Source: JACVRW01 sp963751105 (GTDB taxonomy: Bacteria > Actinomycetota > Thermoleophilia > Solirubrobacterales > Thermoleophilaceae). From it: a stretch of 64,000 bases of DNA. Location of the stretch: NCBI GenBank assembly GCA_963751105.1, contig CAVVTG010000001.1, positions 124,001 through 188,000 on the forward strand, read 5' to 3'. The notes under the pieces were generated by a model. It saw only the letters and a program-made list of their open reading frames with translations, did no database searches and was not told where the DNA came from. Of this stretch, positions 17,453 to 24,847 are shown piece by piece (positions within the stretch are counted from its first letter, which is position 1; the number at the start of each line of letters is the position of its first letter). A program made the translations under genes and the position numbers.

Positions 17453-17458
17453 TATAAC
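17453..17458 (+). promoter_or_regulatory. Candidate -10 box of the sigma factor gene
   Basis: TATAAC ends 6 bases before the ATG of the sigma factor gene, the spacing of leaderless actinobacterial genes. It falls in the 20-base gap after the methyltransferase gene. Confidence 0.45.
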
Positions 17459-17464
17459 GCAGCC

Positions 17465-18013
17465 ATGGCGTCCAGCGACGCCACGCTGGTGGAGCGACTG
17501 CCGCGCGACCGCAGCGGGGATGAGCTGCGCGAGCTCTACCGGCGCTACGCCGGCGAGCTGTTCGGCTTCGCCTGCAACGCGCTCGGCGACCGCGAGCTGG
17601 CCGAAGAGGTCGTTCAGGACGTCTTCGCCCGACTGTGGCGGCACGCCGGCGAGTACGACCGCCGCAAGGCGAGCGTGCGCACCTGGCTCTACTCGATCGC
17701 GCGCAACCGGATCGTGGACGCGCGCCGGCGGGCGGCCGTGCGCCCGGTGAGCGTGTCCGCGCAGGTAGAGGAGGAGGCGTGGGAGCTCGACCCCGATTTC
17801 GAGCGCGCCGTGCTGCGCTGGCAGGTGGCGGCCGCGCTGGCGCGACTGTCGCCCGAGCACCGCCAGGTGATCCGCCTGGCTCACTGGGGCGGGCTGAGCC
17901 TGCGCGAGATCGCCGAACGCTCGGGCGTGCCCGTGGGCACCGTGAAGAGCCGGGTCTACTACGCGCTGCGCAGCCTGAGGCTGATACTCGACGAGATGGA
18001 GGTCGAGCGGTGA
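17465..18013 (+). CDS. ECF-subfamily RNA polymerase sigma factor
   Basis: Sigma-70 family group 4 protein of 182 residues with only regions 2 and 4. Region 2 (about 20-90) has YRRYAGELFGFACNALGDRELAEEVVQDVFARLW and the -10 recognising helix VRTWLYSIARN; region 4 (about 115-175) has LSPEHRQVIRLAHWGGLSLREIAE and the HTH GVPVGTVKSRVYYAL. It recruits RNA polymerase to a stress regulon. The stop overlaps the GTG start of the anti-sigma gene (GTGA), a classic sigma/anti-sigma arrangement. Confidence 0.95.
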   Translation: MASSDATLVERLPRDRSGDELRELYRRYAGELFGFACNALGDRELAEEVVQDVFARLWRHAGEYDRRKASVRTWLYSIARNRIVDARRRAAVRPVSVSAQVEEEAWELDPDFERAVLRWQVAAALARLSPEHRQVIRLAHWGGLSLREIAERSGVPVGTVKSRVYYALRSLRLILDEMEVER

Positions 18014-18711
18014 GCGGCTGCGCGACCCACCAGGAGCTGTTGGGCGGCTACGTGCTCGGTGCACTCGAGCCCGAGGAGATGGCCGAGATGAGCGTGCACG
18101 TGGAGTCGTGTCCTCGCTGCGCTCGGGAGGAGCGCGAGCTGGGAGGCCTGCCCGCGCTGCTCGACCGGGTCGAGCCCGGCGACGTGCCGCTGCCCGAGCT
18201 CTCGCCGGAGCTCGAGGAGGCCGTGCTCGACCGCTTCGTGCGTGAGCGCAGGGGCGGTCGCCTCCGTGGGGGCCGGGCCGGCACACGCCGGCTGGCCGCG
18301 GTCGCTGCAGCCGCAGCGGCCATCGCGGCGGTGCTGGCGGTGGTGACGGGAGTCCTCCTGCTCGGTGGCGGCGACGAGGAGGACACCTACGCCCGGGCCG
18401 AGCTCAGGGGGCCGGGGCCCGGCCTGGCGAGCGCGCAGGTGACCGCGGTGCCGGAGGGCACGGCGGTGAGGCTGACGGCCAGCCGGCTGCCGGCGCGCGG
18501 CGCGGTGTACGAGCTCTGGTGCATAGCGGTCGACGGACGCTGGGTGAGCGGAGGCACCTTCCGCGCCCAGAGCGACGGGCGCGCGCAGGCCGACCTGACC
18601 GCCGCGGTGGAGCCGGGCGACTATCACCGCATCGTGATCACGCGCCGGGCGGCGAGCGCGCCGGGCGGCGAGCGTGGCGTGAAGGTGCTCGCGGGCAAGC
18701 TTCTCTACTGA
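18010..18711 (+). CDS. Anti-sigma factor with zinc-finger-like N-terminus and RskA-like domain
   Basis: Membrane anti-sigma factor of 233 residues. The N-terminal 60 residues hold a ZAS-type motif (HVESCPRCARE near residues 34-44) that should bind the sigma factor; a transmembrane helix lies at about residues 97-120; the extracytoplasmic domain has YELWCIAVDGRWVSGGTF and matches the anti-sigma-K factor RskA C-terminal domain. Release presumably follows proteolysis, as in other RskA proteins (inference). Translationally coupled to the sigma gene. Confidence 0.9.
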   Translation: MSGCATHQELLGGYVLGALEPEEMAEMSVHVESCPRCAREERELGGLPALLDRVEPGDVPLPELSPELEEAVLDRFVRERRGGRLRGGRAGTRRLAAVAAAAAAIAAVLAVVTGVLLLGGGDEEDTYARAELRGPGPGLASAQVTAVPEGTAVRLTASRLPARGAVYELWCIAVDGRWVSGGTFRAQSDGRAQADLTAAVEPGDYHRIVITRRAASAPGGERGVKVLAGKLLY

Positions 18712-18771
18712 GCGATCGAACCGCCGCGCCGCGGGGCGCGTACACCCAGGCGCACCCGTTCGGAGGTCTCG

Positions 18772-19212
18772 ATGCGTTCTCGCACCACCTACCTGGTGAT
18801 CCTTCTTGCGACCTGCGCGCTCGTGGCGGCGGGCTGCGGAGACGACGACTCGGACGAAGGCGGAGGTGGCGGCGGCGCCTATGGCAGCACCGGCGCAAGC
18901 GACGACGGCGGCTCGGGAGGCGGCGAAACGGCGCTCGAGCTCAGCGCCGATCCCAACGGCGCGCTCAAGTTCGACACCACGAGCCTCGAGGCGAAGCCGG
19001 GCAACGTTCGGATCGTCATGGACAACCCGTCGGACGTCCCCCACGCCGTCGAGGTCGAGGGCAACGGCGTGGAGGAGGTGGGCGAGACCGTGGGCAAGGG
19101 CGGCGTGTCCCGGGTGAGCCTGAAGGACCTGAAGGCGGGCGAGTACGAGTTCTACTGCCCGGTGGGAAACCACGCCGCCGAAGGCATGGAGGGCACGCTC
19201 ACGGTGAAGTGA
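18772..19212 (+). CDS. Cupredoxin-fold lipoprotein
   Basis: Exported blue-copper-type protein of 146 residues. A lipobox LVAAGC (Cys23) predicts lipid anchoring, followed by an acidic and glycine-rich linker to about residue 55. The cupredoxin domain has the type 1 copper ligands: His in VPHAVEV, then Cys, His and Met in YCPVGNHAAEGM. A CGGAGG ribosome site lies just before the ATG. It follows the sigma/anti-sigma pair by 60 bases and is the likely target or third member of that operon, pointing to redox or copper stress at the cell surface (inference). Confidence 0.88.
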   Translation: MRSRTTYLVILLATCALVAAGCGDDDSDEGGGGGGAYGSTGASDDGGSGGGETALELSADPNGALKFDTTSLEAKPGNVRIVMDNPSDVPHAVEVEGNGVEEVGETVGKGGVSRVSLKDLKAGEYEFYCPVGNHAAEGMEGTLTVK

Positions 19213-19570
19213 CGCGGGCGGCGTGACGGGCGGCCAGCTCGAGCGCGACGATCAGCCCCGACGTGGCCATCGCTCCGATCGCGGCGGTGGCGGGGACCGA
19301 TGACGTGCGCAGCGCGTGGGCGAACAGCGCCTGGTCGGCGGCCTGCACCGGGAGGATCATGGCCCGTGCCGTGGCGTCGCCTCGCAACGCCGCGCCACCC
19401 ACGAACAGGGTGCGAACCCCGAACAGGCGCCAGCCGAGTGCCCCGACGCCGCCCAGCGCGCCCGGGTCGACTCCGTAGACACGCAGCAGCCGCGCCGGCG
19501 CCAGCACGGCGCCGGCGCCCACGGCCAGGGCGATGCCCGCCGTCGCGCGGCGCAGCGTCTCCTCGTTCAT
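19199..19570 (-). CDS. Small membrane protein of unknown function
   Basis: A 123-residue, Ala-rich hydrophobic protein with about four predicted membrane segments (residues 9-25, 40-60, 72-85 and 95-115). The ATG overlaps the stop of the peroxiredoxin gene (ATGA), and its own stop overlaps the converging cupredoxin gene by 14 bases. It resembles small DUF4267-type membrane proteins in length and layout, but I could not confirm the family. Confidence 0.65.
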   Translation of the reverse strand: MNEETLRRATAGIALAVGAGAVLAPARLLRVYGVDPGALGGVGALGWRLFGVRTLFVGGAALRGDATARAMILPVQAADQALFAHALRTSSVPATAAIGAMATSGLIVALELAARHAARVTSP

Positions 19571-20037
19571 CGGGTCGCGGCGGCCAGCGCGGCGAGCACG
19601 CGCTCGTCGTGCTCCTTCGGCTTGACGCTGCGAAGGATCTCGCGGACCGCCCCGTCCTCGTCGAGGACGAACGTCGTCCGCTCGTTGCCCCAGTAGGTCT
19701 TGCCGTACTTGGACTTCTCCACCCACACGCCGTAGGCCTCGGCCACCGCGTGGTCCTCGTCGGCCAGCAGGGTGAAGTTCAGGTCCTGCTTGTCATGGAA
19801 GCGCTTGACCTTGTTCACCGGGTCGGGCGAGATGCCCATCACCACAGCGCCCGCGCCCTCGTAGTCGGGCAGGTGATCGCGCACTCCACAGGCCTGGGTC
19901 GTGCACCCCGGGGTATCGGCCTTGGGATAGAAGTAGAGGACCACCCGCTGTCCGCGCAGACCGGAGAGCTCGACCGGCTCTCCGTTCTGGTCCGGCAGCT
20001 CGAAGTCCGGTGCGGTGTCGCCCTGGTCGATGCTCAT
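19567..20037 (-). CDS. bcp: Thioredoxin-dependent thiol peroxidase (peroxiredoxin Q/BCP)
   Basis: Peroxiredoxin of 156 residues that reduces hydrogen and organic peroxides. The peroxidatic Cys45 and the resolving Cys50 are in ADTPGCTTQACG, the atypical 2-Cys PrxQ pattern, and the conserved RTTFVLDEDG strand follows. It lies between the DNA glycosylase gene and a small membrane protein gene with 4-base overlaps on both sides, giving an oxidative-damage operon: repair of oxidised bases plus peroxide removal. Confidence 0.93.
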   Translation of the reverse strand: MSIDQGDTAPDFELPDQNGEPVELSGLRGQRVVLYFYPKADTPGCTTQACGVRDHLPDYEGAGAVVMGISPDPVNKVKRFHDKQDLNFTLLADEDHAVAEAYGVWVEKSKYGKTYWGNERTTFVLDEDGAVREILRSVKPKEHDERVLAALAAATR

Positions 20038-20882
20038 TTGAGCAGCCTAGACAGGCGCCGGTCCTTGAGCACCCGGCCCCCCGTCTGCTCTTCCGGGCAG
20101 TAACACATCACGTAGTCCTTGAAGTGGATCGCCTCGATGTGGGTGCCGCAGCGGGGGCACGCCTCGCCCGCGCGGCGGTGGACCTTCAGCGGCATCGGCA
20201 GCTTGTCGGGCACGCTGTCGCCGATCACCTCCTCGTAGTGGGCGATCGCGTCGCCCAGCACCTCGTCGCAGGCCTCCCGGAGCGTCTCGAGCTCCTCGGC
20301 GTCGAGGTCCGAGCCCTTCTGGAAGGGCGACAGGCGGGCGGTCCAGAGCAGCTCGTCCACCCAGGAGCGGCCGATGCCGGCGATCGTGCGCTGATCGCGC
20401 AGCAGCGGATGGAGGTGGCGGGGCTGGTCGAGGAGCGCGGCGAACTCGTCCGGGTCCGGAGCCGGGAGCGCGTCTGGGCCGAGGCCGTCGACGGCAGGGT
20501 CGGCCGCCACGTCGCCCTCGCGCAGCAACTTGGCCCAGGCTCGCTGCCTTGTGCCGAACTCCCGGAGCCGCAGCTCACGCCCATCCTCGAGGCGCACGAG
20601 TATGCGCGAGGCGCGGTCACGCAGCGACGCTCGGGTGTCGAACAGCTGGAGCCGGCCGGACGACATGAGATGGACCAGCAGGGTGAGGTCGCCGGCGTCG
20701 ACCGCGAGCATCTTCCCGATCCGGCGCACGCCGTCGAGCTCGCGGCCGACCAGGGCGTCCAGCGGCGGATCGAAGGTCTTGAGGGCGTTGAGTCCCGGGG
20801 CCAGCGCGGATTCGGTCCGGGCACCGGCGAGCCCCCGCGTGAGGCGGCGGGCGGTGATCTCCACTTCAGGTAGCTCGGGCAC
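20034..20882 (-). CDS. Fpg/Nei family DNA glycosylase
   Basis: Bifunctional DNA glycosylase/AP lyase of 282 residues for oxidised bases. The GTG start is chosen over the ATG two codons upstream because catalysis uses the N-terminal proline of PELPEVE, which must directly follow the initiator Met; a TAGCCT box 9 bases upstream agrees. IGKMLAVD carries the conserved lysine, and DQRTIAGIGRSWVDELLW is the H2TH region. The C-terminal zinc finger is altered: the first pair is CPRC, but the second pair reads CYCPEEQ instead of CPxCQ. It may belong to an actinobacterial subgroup rather than classical MutM. Confidence 0.88.
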   Translation of the reverse strand: MPELPEVEITARRLTRGLAGARTESALAPGLNALKTFDPPLDALVGRELDGVRRIGKMLAVDAGDLTLLVHLMSSGRLQLFDTRASLRDRASRILVRLEDGRELRLREFGTRQRAWAKLLREGDVAADPAVDGLGPDALPAPDPDEFAALLDQPRHLHPLLRDQRTIAGIGRSWVDELLWTARLSPFQKGSDLDAEELETLREACDEVLGDAIAHYEEVIGDSVPDKLPMPLKVHRRAGEACPRCGTHIEAIHFKDYVMCYCPEEQTGGRVLKDRRLSRLLK

Positions 20883-20891
20883 GCTCATCCA

Positions 20892-20901
20892 AGGCTACGC
20901 T
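20892..20901. promoter_or_regulatory. Back-to-back divergent -10 boxes
   Basis: TAGCCT on the minus strand (20892-20897) and TACGCT on the plus strand (20896-20901) share the central TA. They lie 9 and 7 bases from the starts of the DNA glycosylase and RpiB-like genes. Confidence 0.5.
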
Positions 20902-20908
20902 GCGCCGT

Positions 20909-21346
20909 ATGCGTATTGCGGTGGCCGCGGACGAGCTGACGGGGGTGGCCTCAGCGGTGATCGAGGAGCTACGCCGGCGCGGGCACGAACCGGTCGCTCA
21001 CGGTGCTCTGTCCGACGAGGAGCGCGACGACTGGGCGTGGGCCTCAGAGAGCGCCGCCCGCGACGTGGCCGAGGGCCGCGCCGACCAGGGCGTGGTGTGC
21101 TGCTGGACGGGCACCGGCGCCTCGATCGCCGCCAACAAGGTGCCCGGGGTGCGGGCCGCCCTGTGTGCCGACGCCGAGACCGCGGGCGGAGCCCGGAAGT
21201 GGAATGACGCCAACGTGCTCGCCCTCTCGCTGCGCACCACGAGCGAGGCCCTGCTGAGCGAGATCCTCGACGCGTGGTTCGAGGGGCAGCCCAGCACGGA
21301 GGCCGGCGACATGGCCAACGTGCGCCACCTGGACGAGATCGGCTAG
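20909..21346 (+). CDS. RpiB/LacA/LacB family sugar-phosphate isomerase-like protein
   Basis: A 145-residue protein of the RpiB/LacAB fold. It keeps the active-site Cys and anion loop (CCWTGTGASIAANKVPGVRAAL, given here in part) and the NDANVLALS strand. The usual ARxHN motif reads ARKWN, so the His that takes part in ring opening is replaced by Trp, and the N-terminal DHAG motif is also changed (AVAADELTG). Ribose 5-phosphate isomerase activity is therefore uncertain. ATG 7 bases after a TACGCT box. Confidence 0.75.
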   Translation: MRIAVAADELTGVASAVIEELRRRGHEPVAHGALSDEERDDWAWASESAARDVAEGRADQGVVCCWTGTGASIAANKVPGVRAALCADAETAGGARKWNDANVLALSLRTTSEALLSEILDAWFEGQPSTEAGDMANVRHLDEIG

Positions 21347-21352
21347 AGGTCC

Positions 21353-22582
21353 CTAGGCGGGCGCCCGGGCGCCCGGCAGCGGAAATCGCTCCGGATCGCG
21401 GACACCGGGAATGAACAGGAAGAGCACGGTGGCGAAGCCAAGCACGCCGGCCACCGCCAGGGTGGTGCGGGCACCGAGCCATTCCGCCACCGGGCCGGTG
21501 AGCGCGAACGAGAGCGGAGTGAGGCCGATCGACACGAACCAGTCGAGGCTCGACACCCGGCCGAGCATCTCCTGCGGCACCAGCGTGTACATCAGCTGGG
21601 CCCAGACGAGCAGTCCCGTGGTCGACAGGCCGAAGGCGAAGAAGGCCAGGACGCACATCTGCCAGGCCGCCCCGGCAAAGGCCAGGCCGATCTCGAAGCC
21701 CACCCCGATGCTCCAAGCCGACCACATGAAGGTCACGAAGCGCCGTGGGAAGCCGGTGCGGCTCACGATCAGCGCGGCGGCGATCGAGCCGAGGCCGCCG
21801 GCGGCCAGCACGGTGCCGAAGGTGGAGGCGTCACCGCCGAGCTCGTTCTTGATGATGTAGGGCACCAGCACCTCCATCGGCCCGAAGGTCAGCAGGAGGA
21901 ATGCCGCCGCACCCGCGAGCGTGCCCCATAGCCACGCGTGCGCCCGCACGTAGGCAAAACCCTCGGCCAGGTCCCGGCGCATCGAGGCGTGCTCCTCTCG
22001 GACCGGCGGCTGCCGGGTCATGAAGGACACCGCGAGCGCCGACACGGCGAAGGTGGCTGCGTCGAACACCAGCGCCTCGCCCACGCCGAACACGGCGATC
22101 AGCAACCCGCCCAGCGCGGGGCCGGCGAAGCGCAGCCCAAGCGGCTCCATCAGCTCCTTGACGGCGTTGGCCTGCAGCAGGTCTTCGCGCGGCACAACGT
22201 CCGGGACGATCGCGGCGAAGGCGGGCTGGAACAGCGCCTCGCCCACCCCGTAGAAGACCACGAGCACCACCACCTGCCACAGCTCGGTGCTCTCGGTGAG
22301 CGCGAGCACGGCGATCCCGCCGATCGCGGCACAGCGAAGGAGGTCGGCGATGATCATCAGCCGGCGACGCTCGAAACGGTCGCTCAGCACTCCGCCGATC
22401 AGCAGTGCGAGCACCATGGGCAGCGTCCAGGCAAGCCCGACCAGCGCCAGCGCGCTGGGCTCGTTGGAGATGTCGAGCACCAGCCAGGCGATGGCCACGA
22501 GGTAGATGCCGTCGCCGATCAGCGACACCGCCTGGCCCAGCCAGAGCAGCCCGAAATCGCGGTGACGGAGGACGCGCAGCAC
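21353..22582 (-). CDS. MFS transporter (EntS/MFS_3-type exporter)
   Basis: Major facilitator of 409 residues with twelve predicted transmembrane helices. It begins LRHRDFGLLWLGQAVSLIGDGIY, the typical start of the MFS_3 group, and has the loop 2-3 motif GGVLSDRFERRRLM. Members export siderophores, macrolides and other compounds; the substrate here is unknown. GTG start. It diverges from the R2lox gene with 55 bases between them, where an imperfect palindrome may be an operator acting on both. Confidence 0.88.
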   Translation of the reverse strand: MLRVLRHRDFGLLWLGQAVSLIGDGIYLVAIAWLVLDISNEPSALALVGLAWTLPMVLALLIGGVLSDRFERRRLMIIADLLRCAAIGGIAVLALTESTELWQVVVLVVFYGVGEALFQPAFAAIVPDVVPREDLLQANAVKELMEPLGLRFAGPALGGLLIAVFGVGEALVFDAATFAVSALAVSFMTRQPPVREEHASMRRDLAEGFAYVRAHAWLWGTLAGAAAFLLLTFGPMEVLVPYIIKNELGGDASTFGTVLAAGGLGSIAAALIVSRTGFPRRFVTFMWSAWSIGVGFEIGLAFAGAAWQMCVLAFFAFGLSTTGLLVWAQLMYTLVPQEMLGRVSSLDWFVSIGLTPLSFALTGPVAEWLGARTTLAVAGVLGFATVLFLFIPGVRDPERFPLPGARAPA

Positions 22583-22607
22583 CTGTCCAGCGTGGCACAG
22601 CTTGCAA

Positions 22608-22625
22608 TAACTGACCGATCAGCTA
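22608..22625. promoter_or_regulatory. Candidate TetR operator
   Basis: Imperfect palindrome: TAACTGA and TCAGCTA arms (six of seven positions complementary) around CCGA, located between the divergent MFS and R2lox genes and followed by an AT-rich stretch. A TetR-family gene is cotranscribed with the R2lox gene, so autoregulation is plausible. Confidence 0.45.
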
Positions 22626-22637
22626 ATAATTGTCGGC

Positions 22638-23591
22638 ATGGCGACGACCGACACCACCGCTCACCTCCAACCGTCCGACGAGCAGGCCGCGCTTCAGGTG
22701 CTGCTCGACGCCGACATCGACCGGGTCATGGCCGGCCTGGACCGGATCGTGGAGGCCGCTCCCTCCTACGAGAAGCTGTTCTCGCGCTGGGAGAACCAGC
22801 ACTGGAGCTCCGAGCAGTGGGACTTCTCGGTGGACGCAGAGCAGTGGGCCGGCGACGTGTTCAACCCGGAGGAGCGCGAGTTCATCCAGTGGTCGCTGTC
22901 GAGCTTCTTCCTGGGCGAGGAGCGCGTGACCACCGAGCTGCTCCCCTTCGCCATCGCGGCCCCCAGCCATGAGGCCCGCGCCTTCCTCGCCACCCAGATC
23001 TCCGACGAGGCCCGCCACATGGTCTTCTTCGACCGCTTCTACCGCGAGGTCTTCGGGGTGGACGCGGAGACCCTCTCGCGCAACCTCGAGCAGCAGCGGC
23101 CGAGCATGAACAAGGAGTGGGGCCAGCTGTTCGACGGCATCCTGCACGACTGCGCCGAGGCGCTCCGCAAGGACCCCACCGACATGAGCGCCCTGGTGCG
23201 CGGCGTGACGGTCTACATGATCGTGATCGAGGGAACGCTGGCCCTCACCGGGGCGCGCTTCGTCATCCGCACGCTCAAGGAGAAGGACGTGCTGCCCGGC
23301 TTCCGCCAGGGCTTCACGGCCGTCAACCGCGACGAGTCCCGGCACGTGGGCTTCGGGGTCAAGTTCCTGGCCGACGCCATCCGCGCCGACCGAGCTCACC
23401 AGGAGACCGTCCAGGCCACGCTGGAGGAGACGCTCCCCATCGGCACTTTGGCCCTGGCCCCGCCGATGGCGGAGGACCCGTACGACTTCCAGACCCCCTT
23501 CGGCTACCACTCGTCGGAGATCTACGAGTACGCCATGCGGTCGCTCTCGAAGAAGCTCGCGGCGATGGGGATGCAGCCCCTTGCCGGCTGA
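22638..23591 (+). CDS. R2-like ligand-binding oxidase (R2lox)
   Basis: Ferritin-like di-metal oxidase of 317 residues, related to ribonucleotide reductase R2 but of the R2lox group known from Mycobacterium Rv0233. Metal ligands: Glu94 (GEERV), Glu124 and His127 (DEARH), Glu198 (IEG), Glu233 and His236 (DESRH). The residues that form the Val-Tyr ether cross-link in R2lox are present as Val97 and Tyr193 with the expected spacing (+3 and -5 from metal glutamates), so a Mn/Fe oxidase rather than a ribonucleotide reductase subunit is indicated. Followed by an overlapping TetR gene. Confidence 0.85.
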   Translation: MATTDTTAHLQPSDEQAALQVLLDADIDRVMAGLDRIVEAAPSYEKLFSRWENQHWSSEQWDFSVDAEQWAGDVFNPEEREFIQWSLSSFFLGEERVTTELLPFAIAAPSHEARAFLATQISDEARHMVFFDRFYREVFGVDAETLSRNLEQQRPSMNKEWGQLFDGILHDCAEALRKDPTDMSALVRGVTVYMIVIEGTLALTGARFVIRTLKEKDVLPGFRQGFTAVNRDESRHVGFGVKFLADAIRADRAHQETVQATLEETLPIGTLALAPPMAEDPYDFQTPFGYHSSEIYEYAMRSLSKKLAAMGMQPLAG

Positions 23592-24159
23592 GGCGGCCCG
23601 CCGCCCCGGTCGTCCCTCCACCGGCGCCCGGGAGCGCATCCTCGCCGCGGGACTCGAGGTGCTCAAGGCCGACGGCTACGCAGGGCTGACCACGGCCAAG
23701 GTCGCCGCCCGCTCGGGCCAGAACAAGGCGCTGATCGCCTACCACTTCGGGTCCAAGCAGGGCCTGGTGGCCGCGGTGGCGCGGGAGGTGGCCGAGTCGA
23801 TCACCGAGGAGGTGCTGAGCGGGCTGGGCGACGCCGACTCGCCGGAGGCCGTGGTGCGAGGTGTGCTCGACGGCCTGTGGCGGGTGATGGACGGCGACGA
23901 GCGGGTGTCGCGGCTCTACTTCGACCTCGCCGCGGTGAGCGTCGTGGAGCCCGACGTGCGGCGCGTGATGGTCGAGATGCGTGAGCTGTGGCGGCGCACC
24001 CTGGTGGAGCTGATGGAGGCGCGGGAGGGCGCGGTGGTGTTCGCCATGGCCGCGCTCGACGGTCTGGCGCTCGAGCGCCTCGAGCGGGGCGAGACGCCGG
24101 CGCTGACGGAAGCCAAGGAGCTGTTCGTGAGCGCAGCGGTGGCCGCGCTCGGCGACTGA
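23581..24159 (+). CDS. TetR family transcriptional regulator
   Basis: A 192-residue regulator. The N-terminal HTH (about residues 15-62) shows ARERILAAGLEVLKADGYAGLTTAKVAARSG and NKALIAYHFGSKQGLV (two separate pieces of the TetR motif); the remainder is the ligand-binding helical domain. No in-frame ATG or GTG fits the N-terminus, so it appears to start with TTG inside the end of the R2lox gene (11-base overlap). It probably controls the R2lox gene and the divergent exporter. Confidence 0.9.
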   Translation: MPAEAARRPGRPSTGARERILAAGLEVLKADGYAGLTTAKVAARSGQNKALIAYHFGSKQGLVAAVAREVAESITEEVLSGLGDADSPEAVVRGVLDGLWRVMDGDERVSRLYFDLAAVSVVEPDVRRVMVEMRELWRRTLVELMEAREGAVVFAMAALDGLALERLERGETPALTEAKELFVSAAVAALGD

Positions 24160-24163
24160 GCGC

Positions 24164-24773
24164 CTACGGCACCCGGACGCTCACCCTGACCTTCGACGTC
24201 TTGTCGAAGTCGTCGGTGAACTTGACCGTTCCGCTGTAGCGGCCCGTCTTGAGGCCGCGCAGGGAGATCGAGCGGTTGCCGGCCGTGAGCCGCTTGCTCG
24301 TGGCCTTCTTCCTGTTCGGTCCCTTGATCGAGGCCACCACCTTGGCCGCCTCCACCAGCCTGAAGCGGAAGGTGACCTTCGTGCCGCGGCGCACCGTCCT
24401 GAACTTGGTCTGCGACTTCTTGAACTCGTCGGTCCCCACCGTAACCACGCCATCCATGAATGTGGCGTGGGGAGTGCAGTACGTAGCTGAAGCGACCTGG
24501 CTTGTAAAAGGTCTTCGGGTAGCTGGTGCCGGCTGCGTTGCTCAGTCTCGGCTGGAGTTCCAGGACTCGGCCTGCCCAGGAGTCGCTCGTCGCTGTGTGC
24601 CCGGAGTCGACGAAGTTCCAGGTCACCGGTGCCACGGCGACCTCGACGTTCAGGGATTCAGGCCCGAACGCGAAGTCGGTCACGCTCACCGGGACGTCCG
24701 CCGCGGCGGCCGGTGAGGCCAGGGCGAGCGGCGTGAGCAGGGCAAGCGGGAGCAGGAACCGGTGAGGACGCAT
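24164..24773 (-). pseudogene. Frameshifted secreted cupredoxin-domain protein
   Basis: The 5' part encodes a signal peptide (MRPHRFLLPLALLTPLALA) and a cupredoxin domain with the copper His in VDSGHTATSD. The remaining ligands appear only after a +1 shift at about 24476-24486: the first frame reads FSYVLHSPRH, while the next frame gives YCTPHATFMDG, the expected Cys-His-Met site, followed by a basic beta-sandwich domain of about 85 residues ending KVRVSVRVP. One extra base at TACGTACTGC explains the break. Either a recent null mutation or an assembly error; intact it would be about 203 residues. It lies downstream of, and opposite to, the TetR gene. Confidence 0.8.
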
Positions 24774-24847
24774 GAGCGGGACTCTAAACACGCGCGTGAA
24801 CCGTTCGATGCGCCGCGGCTCCATCCCGAAATAGGATGCTTCGCCTG

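Noticed and set aside
22638..23591. Ribonucleotide reductase R2 subunit
   Set aside because: The first metal ligand is Glu, the Val and Tyr of the R2lox cross-link are present, and no nrdE or nrdA gene is near; the R2lox group fits better.
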